A DNA stretch of 64,000 nt from contig JADJPD010000003.1 in the NCBI GenBank assembly GCA_016713435.1, positions 679,782-743,781 on the forward strand. Reading direction: 5' to 3'. Source of the stretch: Gemmatimonadota bacterium. GTDB taxonomy: Bacteria; Gemmatimonadota; Gemmatimonadetes; Gemmatimonadales; GWC2-71-9. Positions 1 through 9,342 of the stretch are shown here, piece after piece. A program made the translations under genes and the position numbers. Under the pieces are notes generated by a model that made no database searches, had not been told where the DNA came from, and saw only the letters and a list, made by a program, of their open reading frames with translations. The stretch's first letter is position 1, and each line of letters starts with the position of its first letter.

Positions 1-1226
1 GCTGGCTCCTCGCCACCTTCCTCCGCGAACTCCGCGACGGCTACGCCATCTGGCAGCTCGAGCGGGCGCGCTGACGGGGCTGGTCGTCCTGGTTCACCGC
101 AGAGGCGCGGAGACGCAGAGGGCCGCAGAGGACCTGCGCTCGGAATGGGGGGATCGGCCCAAGGTGAGTGCAGTGAATTGAGGGTGGACTGGCAGCCAGG
201 GTGGGGGACGGTGCGGAACCCGACCCGGCACCCACAAAAACACAGCGGGCTCACCTTGCGGTGAGCCCACCATCCCCGAGCAGTTCCTCTGCGGCCCTCC
301 GCGTCTCTGCGCCTCTGCGGTGAATAAGCACACCGAACCAACCCTGTCTCCGCGCCTCTGCGGTGAACCAACCGCACCGAACCAACCCTCACGCCAAGAG
401 ACCCGCCAGCCCCGCCCCAAGCTCCCCCGCGCCGCCTACCCTTGGCCAGCCACCGCATCACCACCGCCTCCACCGCCTCCGGCACCTCCGGCCGGAGGAT
501 CCGCACCGGCAGCGCCGGCGCCTTGAGCTGCTTGGCCAGGATCGCCTGCGGCGTCCCCCCGGTGAACGGCAGCTCCCCCGTCAGCAGCTCGTACGCCACG
601 ATGCCGAGCGCGTACAGGTCGCTCTGCGCGTCCACCCGGTCGTACCCGGCCGCCTGCTCCGGGCTCATGTACTCCGGCGTCCCCACCACCACCCCGGCGC
701 TCGTCAGCTCCACGCCCCCCGCGCTCACCACCGCCCGCGCCACGCCGAAGTCGGCCAGCACCGCCTCCGTCCCCGCCACCAGGATGTTGCCAGGCTTGAG
801 GTCACGATGCACGATCCCCCGCGCATGCGCGTACCCGAGCGCCGCCCCGATCCGCCGGATCCACCCCACCGCCTGCGCCACCGGCACCGGCCGCCCCCTC
901 CCCAGCACTTCCTTGAGGCTCCGCCCGGTCCAGTACGGCATGGCAAACCACGGCACCAGCGCCCCCGGCACCACCTCCGCCACCCCCGCCTCCAGCAACG
1001 GCACGATCCCCGGGTGCTGGAGCCCCTGCAGGATGGCCATCTCCCGCACGAACCGCCGCCCCGCCGGCCCCCACGCCAGGTCGGGGTACAGCAGCTTGAT
1101 GGCCACCGCCTCCCCCCCGGCGGACGGTTCCGCCCGGAACACCGCCGCCGCCCCGCCCCGCGCCACTTCTCCCGTGACCCGAAACCGGTGTCCCAGCGCC
1201 TGTTGCAGCGCCCCCAGCAATTCCAT
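1..1226 (-). CDS. Ser/Thr protein kinase, partial or broken 3' end
   Basis: Cytosolic Hanks-type Ser/Thr kinase. Starting at the ATG at 1226 (AGAGA-type ribosome site just upstream), the frame gives a glycine-rich loop (GEVARGGAAAVF), the lysine of VAIKLLYPDL, catalytic GIVHRDLKPGNIL, ADFGVARAV and the activation segment VGTPEYMSPEQ. Kinase homology ends near 439 at MRWLAKG, short of the final helix. The frame then reads on without a stop through the inverted repeat to the window edge, giving non-protein-like sequence. A TAG lies one base out of frame at 436-438, so the real stop was probably lost to an indel or to insertion of the repeat. It is divergent from the BTAD gene at 1361. Kinase identity is sure; the C-terminus is not. 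Confidence 0.75.
   Translation of the reverse strand, partial: MELLGALQQALGHRFRVTGEVARGGAAAVFRAEPSAGGEAVAIKLLYPDLAWGPAGRRFVREMAILQGLQHPGIVPLLEAGVAEVVPGALVPWFAMPYWTGRSLKEVLGRGRPVPVAQAVGWIRRIGAALGYAHARGIVHRDLKPGNILVAGTEAVLADFGVARAVVSAGGVELTSAGVVVGTPEYMSPEQAAGYDRVDAQSDLYALGIVAYELLTGELPFTGGTPQAILAKQLKAPALPVRILRPEVPEAVEAVVMRWLAKGRRRGGAWGGAGGSLGVRVGSVRLVHRRGAETGLVRCAYSPQRRRDAEGRRGTARGWWAHRKVSPLCFCGCRVGFRTVPHPGCQSTLNSLHSPWADPPIPSAGPLRPSASPRLCGEPGRPAPSARPLELPDGVAVAEFAEEGGEEP
3..74 (+). CDS. C-terminal fragment of an unidentified protein
   Basis: From base 3 the plus strand reads 23 codons ending ...LRDGYAIWQLERAR before TGA at 72-74. The composition is protein-like and the stop falls just before the inverted-repeat element, so this may be the tail of a gene entering from the left. 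Too short to identify. It conflicts with the read-through frame of the minus-strand kinase. Confidence 0.25.
   Translation, partial: WLLATFLRELRDGYAIWQLERAR
93..324. mobile_element. MITE-like inverted-repeat element
   Basis: Two 40-bp arms (93-132 and 285-324) are inverted copies of each other with two mismatches. They begin and end with TTCACCGCAGAGGCGC / reverse complement. The 152-bp middle carries a perfect 9-bp hairpin with a 4-nt loop (247-268, GGGCTCACC / GGTGAGCCC). There is no coding content of its own. Such non-coding terminal-inverted-repeat units are typical of MITE or REP-type sequences; mobility is inferred. Confidence 0.6.
346..367. repeat. Solo arm of the inverted-repeat element
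   Basis: A direct copy of the outer part of the right arm (303-324 region) sits 21 bp beyond the element. It ends in CCTCTGCGGTGAACC as the main arm does. It may be a remnant of a second insertion. Confidence 0.5.
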
Positions 1227-1360
1227 GAGCGTCTCTTCCGCCGCGTGTCGTCAGCCCCACTCGCCGGGACGGGTAGACCCGGGTCATCTTTGGGGGTAAT
1301 GTAGGTCAGTGGGCGGTCACGTCCACGTCATTTACCAGTCATTCGGCGTCGGACTCCCCC

Positions 1361-2095
1361 GTGCGCTACTCGCTCCGGACCTTCGGCGGCCTCGCCCTGA
1401 TCGATAACGAGACAGGGGAGCCGGTCGCCGAGAATCGCCGCAAGGCTCTCGCGATCCTGGCCATCCTCGCGGTGGCCGGGGACCTCGCCGTCAGCCGTGA
1501 CAAGGTGGCCGCCTACCTCTGGGGCGACGGCAACCCCGACCGCGTCCGCGGCGTCCTCAAGCAGACCCTCTACATCCTCAAGAAGGACCTCGCCGACGCC
1601 GAGCCCGTGACCGGCGGGCCCGACCTCCGCCTCAACCACGCCCTCATCGGCGACGACCTCGCCCTCTTCGAGCAGGCCGCCCGCGAGCACGACTCCATGC
1701 AGGTGGTGGACCTCTACCGCGGCCCCTTCCTCGACGGCTTCCACCTCCCCGAGGCGCCCCGCTTCGAGCACTGGGTGGACACCCAGCGCGACCGCCTCGC
1801 GCGCATCTTCGCCAGCCATGTCGAGCGCGTGGCGCTCGCCGCCATGGGCCGCGGCGACTCGCAGGCCGCCGTCGACTGGTGGGCCCGCGTCGTCGAGTTC
1901 GACCCCTACGACACCCGCGCCGTCAGCGGCCTGCTCCACGCCTGCCTCGCCGCCGGCGACCGCCCCCGCGCCATCCTCCTGGCCGAGCGCCACATGGGGC
2001 TCCTCCGCAAGCAACTCGAGATCACCCCGGACCCGGAGATCCGCCGCCTCGTGGAGCTGGCGAGAGCCCGCCCGGTCGCGGGCACCGGCAACTAG
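1361..2095 (+). CDS. BTAD/SARP-type transcriptional regulator
   Basis: 244-residue DNA-binding regulator starting at GTG 1361. Residues 1-90 fit the winged-helix trans_reg_C-like domain of SARP proteins (FGGLALIDNETGEPVAENRRK ... LAVSRDKVAAYLWGD). Residues about 95-235 fit the helical bacterial transcriptional activator (BTAD) domain (LYRGPFLDGFHLPEAPRFEH, RDRLARIFASHVERVA). It lacks the NB-ARC and TPR domains of full AfsR proteins. It lies 9 bp before the kinase gene at 2105, so the two are probably one transcript. The pairing suggests kinase-dependent control of the regulator, as in AfsK/AfsR, but that is inference. Confidence 0.85.
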   Translation: MRYSLRTFGGLALIDNETGEPVAENRRKALAILAILAVAGDLAVSRDKVAAYLWGDGNPDRVRGVLKQTLYILKKDLADAEPVTGGPDLRLNHALIGDDLALFEQAAREHDSMQVVDLYRGPFLDGFHLPEAPRFEHWVDTQRDRLARIFASHVERVALAAMGRGDSQAAVDWWARVVEFDPYDTRAVSGLLHACLAAGDRPRAILLAERHMGLLRKQLEITPDPEIRRLVELARARPVAGTGN

Positions 2096-2104
2096 CCGCC
2101 TCCC

Positions 2105-4615
2105 ATGACCGCACCCAGGGAAGGGTGGGACGAGGCACGCCTCGAGACCCTGCGCGCGGAGCTCGCGCAGCGCCTCGGCGCCCACTTCCGCATCGGCGGC
2201 GAGCTGGGCCGCGGCGGCATGGCCGTCGTCTACCTCGCCGACGACCTGCAGCGCGGCCACGCCGTCGCCCTCAAGGTCCTCCACCCTGACCTCACCAGCA
2301 CCATCGGCGCCGCCCGCTTCGAGCGGGAAATCCACCCGGCCGCCACCCTCAATCACCTGGGCATCGTCCCCGTGCTCGACGCCAGCAACGCCAGCGGGCT
2401 ACTGGTACACCATGCACTACATCGACGGCGAGAGCCTCCGCCACCGCCTCGGCCGCGAGGGCCAACTCCCCCTCCCCGACGCCATCAGCCTCCTCCGCCA
2501 GGCCGCCGAGGCCATCGGCTTCGCCCACCGCCAGGGCGTGGTGCACCGGGACCTGAAGCCGGAGAACCTCCTCCTCACCCGCGACGGCCGCCTCCTCGTG
2601 GCCGACTTCGGCGTGGCCCGCACCCTCGACGACGACCTGGGCCTCACCATGACCGGCATGGCCGTCGGCACCCGGGCCTACATGAGCCCGGAGCAGCACG
2701 GCGGCGGCAAGGCCCCCGACGCGCGCACCGACGTCTATGCCCTGGGCTGCGTGCTCTACGAATGCCTGGCCGGCGAGCCCCCCTTCACCGGGAACACCGC
2801 CAGCTCCATTGCCGCCAAGCACGTCCACGCCCCCATCCCCGACGTGCGCATCGTCCGCACCACCGCCCCCGAGGCGCTGCAGCAGGTCCTCGAGACGGCG
2901 CTCGCCAAGAGCCCCGCCGACCGCTATCCCTCCGCCGTGGAGCTGGCGGAGGCCCTCGCCGCCGTGGCCGATCGCCCGGACCGCCCCACCCCCCGCCGCC
3001 CCTCCGGCGGCATGACCCGCAAGGTGGCCGGCGGCGTCGTGGCCCTCGGCGTCGTGGGCGCCCTCGGGGCGCTCCTCCTCCGCCCCCGCGGCGAGGCCGG
3101 CGCGCCGCCGCCCGCCAACGTCCCCGTGCTCGCCGTGCTCCCCTTCCGCGAGCGCGAGCCCGGCACCGTCCCGGCGCCGCTCCTCCCTCGCTCACCGAGG
3201 ACCTCGTCGCCGAGCTGGGCCCCACCCCCGCCTTCCGGGTGCTCGACGCCAGCCTCACCCAGGGCACCCCCGCCCGCGCCTTCCTCCGCGACAGCCTCGG
3301 CGCCACCCTCGTGGTCGACGGCCAGGCCCGCAGCGTGGGCGACCGCCTGGTGCTCCGCGTGGCGCTCATCGACGCGAAGACCGGCACCTACCTCGACACC
3401 CTCACCGTCGAGCGCGCCCGCCGCGACTCCGCCCGCTGGGGCGAGGACCTGGCGCCCGAGCTGGCCTACAAGCTCCGCCGAGCGCTCGGCCGCCAGCGGG
3501 AGCTCCATCCGGCGCTGCAGGACACCCGAAGCAGCCTCGCCGCGAGCTACGTAGCCGAGGCGCGCGACGCGCGGGATCTCGCCGAGGAACTGGCCGCGCT
3601 GCCCGGGGATGCCGAGGGCGCCAGTGCCGACAACGCGCTCCGCCGCGCCGACTCCCTGCTCCGCCTGGCACAGCGATTCGATGGGCAGTGGCTCCGCCCC
3701 CTCCTTGATCGCGGCTGGGTGCAGCGCGACATGATCGCGCGGGCCGGCGCCCCGGACCGCCAGCGCGTGATGGTGGACTCCTTCCTCCCCACCGTGGACT
3801 CGGTCCTGGGGCGAGACTCCGCGCTGGCCGAGGCCTGGGAGCTCCGCGGCACCCTGTACGCGGCGCGGATGTGGAGCTTCGCCGACCCCCGCAAGGACTC
3901 CGTGGCCCTCGCGCAGGCCGAGCGCTCGCTCCGGCTTGCGGTGCAGTACGACAGCACCCGCGCCAAGGCATGGGCGCAGCTGTCGGACGTGGCGTATGCG
4001 CGGGGGGACTTGGTGGAAGCGGTGCGGACGGCGCAGCGGGCGCTGCGGACCGACGCTTTCATGGAGGTAGCCGAGCCGGTGATGGTCCAGCTCCTCTACA
4101 CCGAGTTGGTGCTCGGCAACTACGACCAGGCGGCGTACTGGCTGGGCCGCTACCGGCTGATCCGCCCGGGCGACTGGCGGGTGACGCAGGCCGAGCTGAC
4201 CCTGCTCCGCTACGACGTGAGCCACCCGCCTGACACGGCGCAGGCCTGGGCGCTCGTGGCCCAGCTCGACAGCATGGATCCCGGCGGCCGGGTCACTACC
4301 GCCTACTCCGCCTACAACCCCATCTACCGCCGGGTGGCGGCGGCGTACGTGTCGCTGCGCGCGGGCCGCGTCGACGTGGCACGACGCGAGCTGCTCTGGG
4401 CTCGCGCGGCCGTCCGCCGGTCGCCCGACACCACCCTGGCCCACGACTTCGCCTACGACGAGGCCCACCTCCTCTGGCGCCTCGGGGACACCGCGCAGGC
4501 GGAAACCGTCCTGCGCCGCCTGTTCCGGGAACGCCCGCGCGCGGCGGAATTCGCGGCACGGGACGCCCTCTACCGCGGCATCCCGCTCCCCGCCGTCCCG
4601 CCGCGCGCCGAGTAG
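2105..4615 (+). CDS. Membrane Ser/Thr kinase with C-terminal TPR-type half
   Basis: About 836 codons. The first 98 residues hold the ATP loop (GGELGRGGMAVVYLADD) and VALKVLHPDL. The sequence then shifts frame near 2396 (an extra G in a GGG run). From 2397 to about 3190 the correct protein is in another frame: HRDLKPENLLL, VADFGVARTL, VGTRAYMSPEQ, RYPSAVELAEAL and one transmembrane helix at about 3019-3081. A second indel near 3180-3195 restores the first frame. The rest (LTEDLVAELGPTPAFRVLDAS onward) is an extracytoplasmic region of alpha-helical TPR-like repeats. The two indels cancel, so the outer frame stays open. The family is an inner-membrane kinase with a sensor half outside. Probably intact in the organism. 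Confidence 0.85.
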   Translation: MTAPREGWDEARLETLRAELAQRLGAHFRIGGELGRGGMAVVYLADDLQRGHAVALKVLHPDLTSTIGAARFEREIHPAATLNHLGIVPVLDASNASGLLVHHALHRRREPPPPPRPRGPTPPPRRHQPPPPGRRGHRLRPPPGRGAPGPEAGEPPPHPRRPPPRGRLRRGPHPRRRPGPHHDRHGRRHPGLHEPGAARRRQGPRRAHRRLCPGLRALRMPGRRAPLHREHRQLHCRQARPRPHPRRAHRPHHRPRGAAAGPRDGARQEPRRPLSLRRGAGGGPRRRGRSPGPPHPPPPLRRHDPQGGRRRRGPRRRGRPRGAPPPPPRRGRRAAARQRPRARRAPLPRARARHRPGAAPPSLTEDLVAELGPTPAFRVLDASLTQGTPARAFLRDSLGATLVVDGQARSVGDRLVLRVALIDAKTGTYLDTLTVERARRDSARWGEDLAPELAYKLRRALGRQRELHPALQDTRSSLAASYVAEARDARDLAEELAALPGDAEGASADNALRRADSLLRLAQRFDGQWLRPLLDRGWVQRDMIARAGAPDRQRVMVDSFLPTVDSVLGRDSALAEAWELRGTLYAARMWSFADPRKDSVALAQAERSLRLAVQYDSTRAKAWAQLSDVAYARGDLVEAVRTAQRALRTDAFMEVAEPVMVQLLYTELVLGNYDQAAYWLGRYRLIRPGDWRVTQAELTLLRYDVSHPPDTAQAWALVAQLDSMDPGGRVTTAYSAYNPIYRRVAAAYVSLRAGRVDVARRELLWARAAVRRSPDTTLAHDFAYDEAHLLWRLGDTAQAETVLRRLFRERPRAAEFAARDALYRGIPLPAVPPRAE

Positions 4616-5158
4616 CTAGCGCTTCTTCTTCCGGCCCCGCTTCCCGGCCAGGTGCGCCCGGAGCGACTTGGCCACCGGCTTCCCGGTTCCCCCCTCCCGC
4701 TCATCCACCACCAGCCGCTGCACTGATGACCCGGTGTCCACGATGATGTCGGAGCGGGACGGCCACTTGTGCACGATGGCCACGATCTCCGAGTCGGTGG
4801 CGTAGTACGCCTTCTGCAGCGTCTGCATCTTCGCATCCATCAGCCCGCGCGACTGGTAGTACGGCCACATGAACTTCTCGATGGCCGACTCGCTCCAGAA
4901 AATGGCGTCGGCGCCGGCCAGGTCGATCTTCTTCCCGTTGATGGTGAGCGACACCTTCACCGGGTCGCGCGTCGGCACTCGGTTCTCGGTCGCCGCCTCC
5001 GCCACCACGGCCGTCCCCCGCGCCAGCTTCTCGCCGGCGGCAAGGAACCGGAGCTCGCCGGTGCGGGGGTCCTGGATCAGCTGCAGCTTCTCGCCACGGC
5101 GGCCATCGGCCTCCTCGGCGAGGCGGCGGAGGTGGGTACTGGTCAGCGGCTTGGGCAT
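4616..5158 (-). CDS. Conserved-looking hypothetical protein, ~180 aa
   Basis: Unrecognised soluble protein starting MPKPLTSTHLRRLAEEADGR. ATG 5158 is chosen because AAAGGA lies 8 nt upstream; an in-frame extension to 5227 has no such site. It has no signal peptide or membrane segment. The middle contains NGKKIDLAGADAIFWSES and a W/Y-rich stretch (KFMWPYYQSRG). The C-terminus is very basic (HLAGKRGRKKKR), which may bind nucleic acid. Its stop abuts the stop of the converging kinase gene with no spacer. Function unknown. Confidence 0.7.
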   Translation of the reverse strand: MPKPLTSTHLRRLAEEADGRRGEKLQLIQDPRTGELRFLAAGEKLARGTAVVAEAATENRVPTRDPVKVSLTINGKKIDLAGADAIFWSESAIEKFMWPYYQSRGLMDAKMQTLQKAYYATDSEIVAIVHKWPSRSDIIVDTGSSVQRLVVDEREGGTGKPVAKSLRAHLAGKRGRKKKR

Positions 5159-5339
5159 GTGACGCATCCTTTCGTCGGGAATGGCGCCACCGGGACGGGA
5201 CGGCTGGCGGCGCCTCTCCAATAACATGCTCCGGGGCGGTCATTTTTGGGTCACACCGGCCACGGCATGCGTATTCCCGCACCTCCCAGCGTCGCTGCGG
5301 TTACCGCCCAAGGGCACCCCACGCGGATGTTCTGGGGCC

Positions 5340-5600
5340 ATGCCCGAGATCTCCCGCTTCCACGCCCTCGTGATCCAGATGTACTTCCACGACCACGCGC
5401 CCCCGCATTTCCACGTACGCCACGGCCAGGGCCGCGCTCGCATGGGGATTGCCCCGGTCCTCCTGCTCGACGGAACCCTCCCACCCCGCCTCTTCTCCCT
5501 CGCCGAGCGTTGGGCTACTCTCCATCAGGCCGAGCTCCTCGAGAACTGGCACCGCCTGGCTCGGAACCAACCCCCGCTCCCGATCGCGCCCCTGGAGTGA
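5340..5600 (+). CDS. DUF4160 family protein
   Basis: 86-residue protein with the DUF4160 hallmark MPEISRF...IQMYFHDHAPPHFHVRH near its N-terminus. The HDHxPPHFH cluster could bind metal, but that is inferred. The start ATG 5340 matches the conserved family start. It is followed after 4 bp by a DUF2442 gene. These two families are frequent neighbours and have been suspected of forming toxin-antitoxin-like pairs; I know of no settled biochemical role. Confidence 0.85.
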   Translation: MPEISRFHALVIQMYFHDHAPPHFHVRHGQGRARMGIAPVLLLDGTLPPRLFSLAERWATLHQAELLENWHRLARNQPPLPIAPLE

Positions 5601-5604
5601 CCCC

Positions 5605-5862
5605 ATGAGCCCCACCGTCACCTCCGTCACCGTCCTCCCGCCCTACGCCCTCCACCTCACCTTCGAGGACGGCTCCGCGGGCACCGTGGACCTCACCGCG
5701 ATCGTTCACCGCCTCCCCACCGGCGTCTTTGCCCCGCTCCGGGACCCGGCCCGCTTCGCCGAGGTCTACGTGGACCGCGAGCTCGGCACCATCGCCTGGC
5801 CCAACGGCGCCGACATCGACCCCGACACGCTCTACGCCGAGGCGCACGCCGCCGCCCGCTGA
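5605..5862 (+). CDS. DUF2442 family protein
   Basis: 85-residue protein of the DUF2442 type: VTSVTVLPPYALHLTFEDGS, a hydrophobic centre with FAPLRDPARFAEVYVDREL, and the usual ending WPNGADIDPDTLYAEA. It is co-directional with the DUF4160 gene and only 4 bp downstream, so it is almost certainly co-transcribed. Many members sit beside DUF4160 or other small genes. A role as partner or antitoxin is inference. A strong hairpin terminator follows at 5882. Confidence 0.87.
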   Translation: MSPTVTSVTVLPPYALHLTFEDGSAGTVDLTAIVHRLPTGVFAPLRDPARFAEVYVDRELGTIAWPNGADIDPDTLYAEAHAAAR

Positions 5863-5881
5863 CCGGCGGCACCGCCCCAGC

Positions 5882-5918
5882 GCGAACGGGCCCCGGGGAT
5901 CCCCCGGGGCCCGTTCGC
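5882..5918. terminator. Bidirectional hairpin terminator
   Basis: Perfect 17-bp stem with a 3-nt loop (arms 5882-5898 and 5902-5918), between the converging DUF2442 and protease genes. Very GC-rich and without a long T-run, but its position and symmetry fit a shared terminator. Confidence 0.8.
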
Positions 5919-8900
5919 ATCCGCATCCTCCCACGGCCCTGGGGCCGCGAGTACTGACTCTTCCTCCGCCCCGTCACCGGATCCAGCCGCCACACCGGCA
6001 GCGCCAGCAGGTCCCCCTTGAGCTGCACCACCGGCCCCGGCCGCACCAGCGTCGGCTGCGACCCGATGTCGAACCCATCCGCCTTGCTCACGTCCACCTC
6101 GTACCCCAGGTCCTCGATGGACCGGATGCTCGTGGCGCTCAGCGGCCGCACCGTCCCGCTGATGAACCCCGTCATGATCTCGCTCCGGAAGATGCTCTCC
6201 TCCCAGTGCGAGTCCCGCGTCCCGTCGCCCGAGGAGCCGTTGCAGGTGCCCGTGTCCTCCACCGGCACCCCCGTCGCCGAGCCGCCACCGTTGAGGCCGG
6301 TGTACGCCGCCAGCGCCCCCGTCCCGATGAACGCCGGCGTGCTGAGCGGGCAGCTCCCCGTCAGGAAGTTGCTGGGCCAGAACCCGTTGATCGGCTCCCA
6401 CAGCACCCCGAAGCCGAGCACGTGCCCCATCTCGTGCAGGATCACGTCATCGAGGCTGCCATTCGCTTCCATGCTTGCGAGGTCCGCCGTGTCGAAGTGC
6501 ATGAGCCCCACATAGGGCAGCAGCGTCCCCGAGCGCCTGAGGTCGCAGGGGCCCGCCGAGCCGAGGATCTGGCCCGGGCCGTCGATGGGGCTCAGCTCCA
6601 CGTAGATCCGCACGTCGTCCACGGTGCCGCTGATGGTCTGGCTGATGCCGGCGCCGCAGTCGGTGGTGTTGAAGGCCACCGGGATGGTGAAGTCCGCCAG
6701 GTCGCCGGTGATCACTTCCTCCCAGCGCGCCTTCGCCGCGTCGAACGCCGCCTGCTGCGCCGGCGTGGCGCCCGCCAGGTAGACCACGTCGATGGTGAAC
6801 TGCGACGTCACCACCGCGTTCCCCGTCGCCGTGAAGGTCACCGGCGAGCCCGTGAGCCCGGCGCTCGTGGCCTCGAGCGTGTTGGCGCCGGCCGCGGGGC
6901 CGAGGGTCCAGCTCCCCACCGTGGCGATGCCGCCGGCGTCGGTCACGGCCGTGCCGCCCGTGACGCTCCCACCGCCCGACGCCACCGCGAACGTCACCGT
7001 CGTCCCCGCCACCGGGTTCCCGCCCACGTCGGTCACGTGCACCGCGGGCGCCACCGCCACCGCGCTCCCCCACCGTGGCCGACTGCCCGTCCCCGCCGAC
7101 TGCGCGATGGCGGCGGCCGCCCCCGTCGTCAGCTGGATGCCGACGGATCCGGAGCTGACGCTGGACCCCGCCACCCGGTATTCAATGGAGTAGCTCCCCA
7201 CCAGCCCCACGAACGTGATCCCGCTGAAGGCCGCGATGCCCTGCGCGTCGGTGGTGGCCGTGGTGCTGTCCACCAGCGTCGCGCCCCGGAGCCAGCGCGC
7301 CTGCACCACGAGGCCCGCCTGCGCCACGTCGTTCAGGAACTGGTCCGTCACCTGCACCGCCGGCTGCTGCGCCAGCGGCACGCCCACCACCGCCGTGGGG
7401 CTCGGGCTCAGCAGCACCACCGAGCCGGCCGCCGGCCCCGGCACCCCGGTGGCCGTGAAGCTGACGGGCGAGCCCGCGAGCCCCGCCGCCGTGGCCGACA
7501 GCGTGTTGGCGCCGGCGGTGGTGCCGAGCGTCCAGCCGGCCGGCGACGCGGTGCCGTCGGCCGCCGTGGTGGTGCTGCCGCCCGTGAGCTGCCCGCCCCC
7601 GCCCGTCACCGCGAACGTCACCGCCACCCCCGCCACCGGGTCGCCCTGGGCGTCCGTCACCACCGCTTAAGCAGCACCGGCACCGCCGTGCCCGCGTCCG
7701 CCGTCTGGTTGTTGCCCTGCGTCGCCGCGATCGTGGTGGGCGGCCCGCCGTTCAGGGTGATGGTCCCGCTCAGGACACTCGTGAACGCCGGCGCGCTGAA
7801 CACCAGCACCCGCGTCCCCGGCGTCCCCGTCACGGTGAGGCCGCTGAACGTGGCGGTGCCGTTGGCGTCGGTCACCGCCGTGCTCCCCGCCGACACCGTG
7901 CCGCCGCCCGACTGGATCGCCGCCGTCACCGTGAGCCCCGCCTGCGCCACCGCATTGCCGTGCAGGTCGGTGGCCTGCACCACCGGCTGCGTCGCGAACG
8001 CCGCCCCGCTCGTGGCCACCGCCGACGGCGCGGTGGTGAGCACCAGCGCGGTGGCGGGCCCCGCCACCGGCGTCGCCGTGAAGCTGACGGTCGGCAGCCC
8101 CGCCACCGTCGCCGTCACCGAGTTGAGCTGGCCGGCCACCGTGCCGAGCGTCCAGTCACCGAGCGTGGCCTGGCCCTGCGCGTCGGTCTGCGGCGTGGCG
8201 CCCGTGAGCGCGCCGCCGCCGGCCGTCACCGCGAAGGTCACCGTCACCCCCTGGAGCGGGGTGCCGCTGCCGTCCTGCACCACCACCGTCGCCGCGCCCT
8301 GCGCGGAGAGGCCCGCCGTGCCGGACAGCGTGGTGCTCCCCACCGCCGCCACCGTGGCCGGCGCCCCCGCCGACAGCGCGATGATCCCGGAGGTGACCGC
8401 CGGCAGCCCGGCGGCGCTGAAGCTGAGGGTGCGGTTCCCCCGGCGTGCCGCTCAGGCCGAGCCCCGCGAACGTCGCCACCCCGCCAGCGTTCGTCTGCGC
8501 CGTGGCGCTCCCCACCAGCGCCCCGCCGCCCGACGCGATGGCCGCCGTGACGGTCACCCCCGCCTGCGGCACCACGTTCCCGAACAGGTCCTCGAGCCGC
8601 ACCGCTAACTGCGTCCCGAATGCCGCCCCCGACGTGGCCGTCCCGCTCGGCGCCGTGGCCAGGACGAGCGCCGCCGGCGCCCCCGCCGTGGCGGTGGCGG
8701 AGAAGATGACGGCCGGCAGGTCCGCCACCGACGCCGCCAGCTGCACCGAGCCGGCCGTGGTCGGCATCGTCCAGCTCCCCACGGCGGCAAGCCCGCTCGC
8801 GTTGGTCGTCGCGGCCGACCCGGTGACCGAGCCGCTGCCGTTGGCCACCTGGAAACTCACCAGCACCCCGGCGATCGGGTCGCCGTTCTGGTCCTCCACC

Positions 8901-9073
8901 CGCACCGTCGGCACTGCCGCCACCGCCGTCCCCACCGTGGCCGACTGGTTGTCACCCGTCACCTTGGCGAGCACCGCCGGCACCGGATCCGACGGCCCCG
9001 AGCTGTCCCCGCCGCCACAGGCCACGGCAAGACTGAACGCGACGACGGCACCAAGGCGCGCGGAGAGGCGCAT
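5919..9073 (-). CDS. Big-domain lipoprotein with leishmanolysin-like protease
   Basis: Exported multidomain lipoprotein. It begins MRLSARLGAVVAFSLAVACGG, with lipobox LAVAC. Then follow about six Ig-like Big-type repeats (pattern DxxGxPVAGVxVTFxV...GGG, alternating with a second repeat type). The C-terminal metalloprotease has zinc motif HEMGHVLGFG (about 6435) and a later SHWEES, as in peptidase M8. The gene is split by indels near 8438 (an extra G in a five-G run), near 7667 (beside TTAAGC) and probably near 5930: uncorrected, the last frame runs through the terminator and antisense to DUF2442 until 5693. The repeats suggest a stalk holding a secreted protease at the cell surface. Substrate unknown. 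Confidence 0.8.
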
Positions 9074-9283
9074 GGGGAGGGCCCAGGGAGCGGGGAATTG
9101 GATTGACGTCAACGGAACCGGTCCCCCGACGGGGACCGGCCTCAAATATGGCGTCTTCCCGCCGGATACGCACGGTGAGCCACAACACACTCACAACCCA
9201 GCCCATGTGACCCAACGCTGACCCGAAAATGACCGCGCACGTGCCTTCCGCCTGCCGGCGCCGCCGCTCCACGCCAATGACAA

Positions 9284-9309
9284 CGGGCCCCGGCATCCGC
9301 CAGGGCCCG
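9284..9309 (-). terminator. Hairpin after the AAA ATPase gene
   Basis: 7-bp stem CGGGCCC / GGGCCCG with a 12-nt loop, 34 bp beyond the stop of the minus-strand ATPase. No T-run. Weak support. Confidence 0.4.
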
Positions 9310-9342
9310 CTCCTCCAGCCACCTCCTCCCGTACGTCGCCCC

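Noticed and set aside
5729..8608. Very long open frame on the plus strand
   Set aside because: It is antisense to the Big-domain protease gene. Its product is R/P/H-rich with no domain pattern, while the minus strand gives clear Ig repeats and a zinc motif. High GC keeps shadow frames open.
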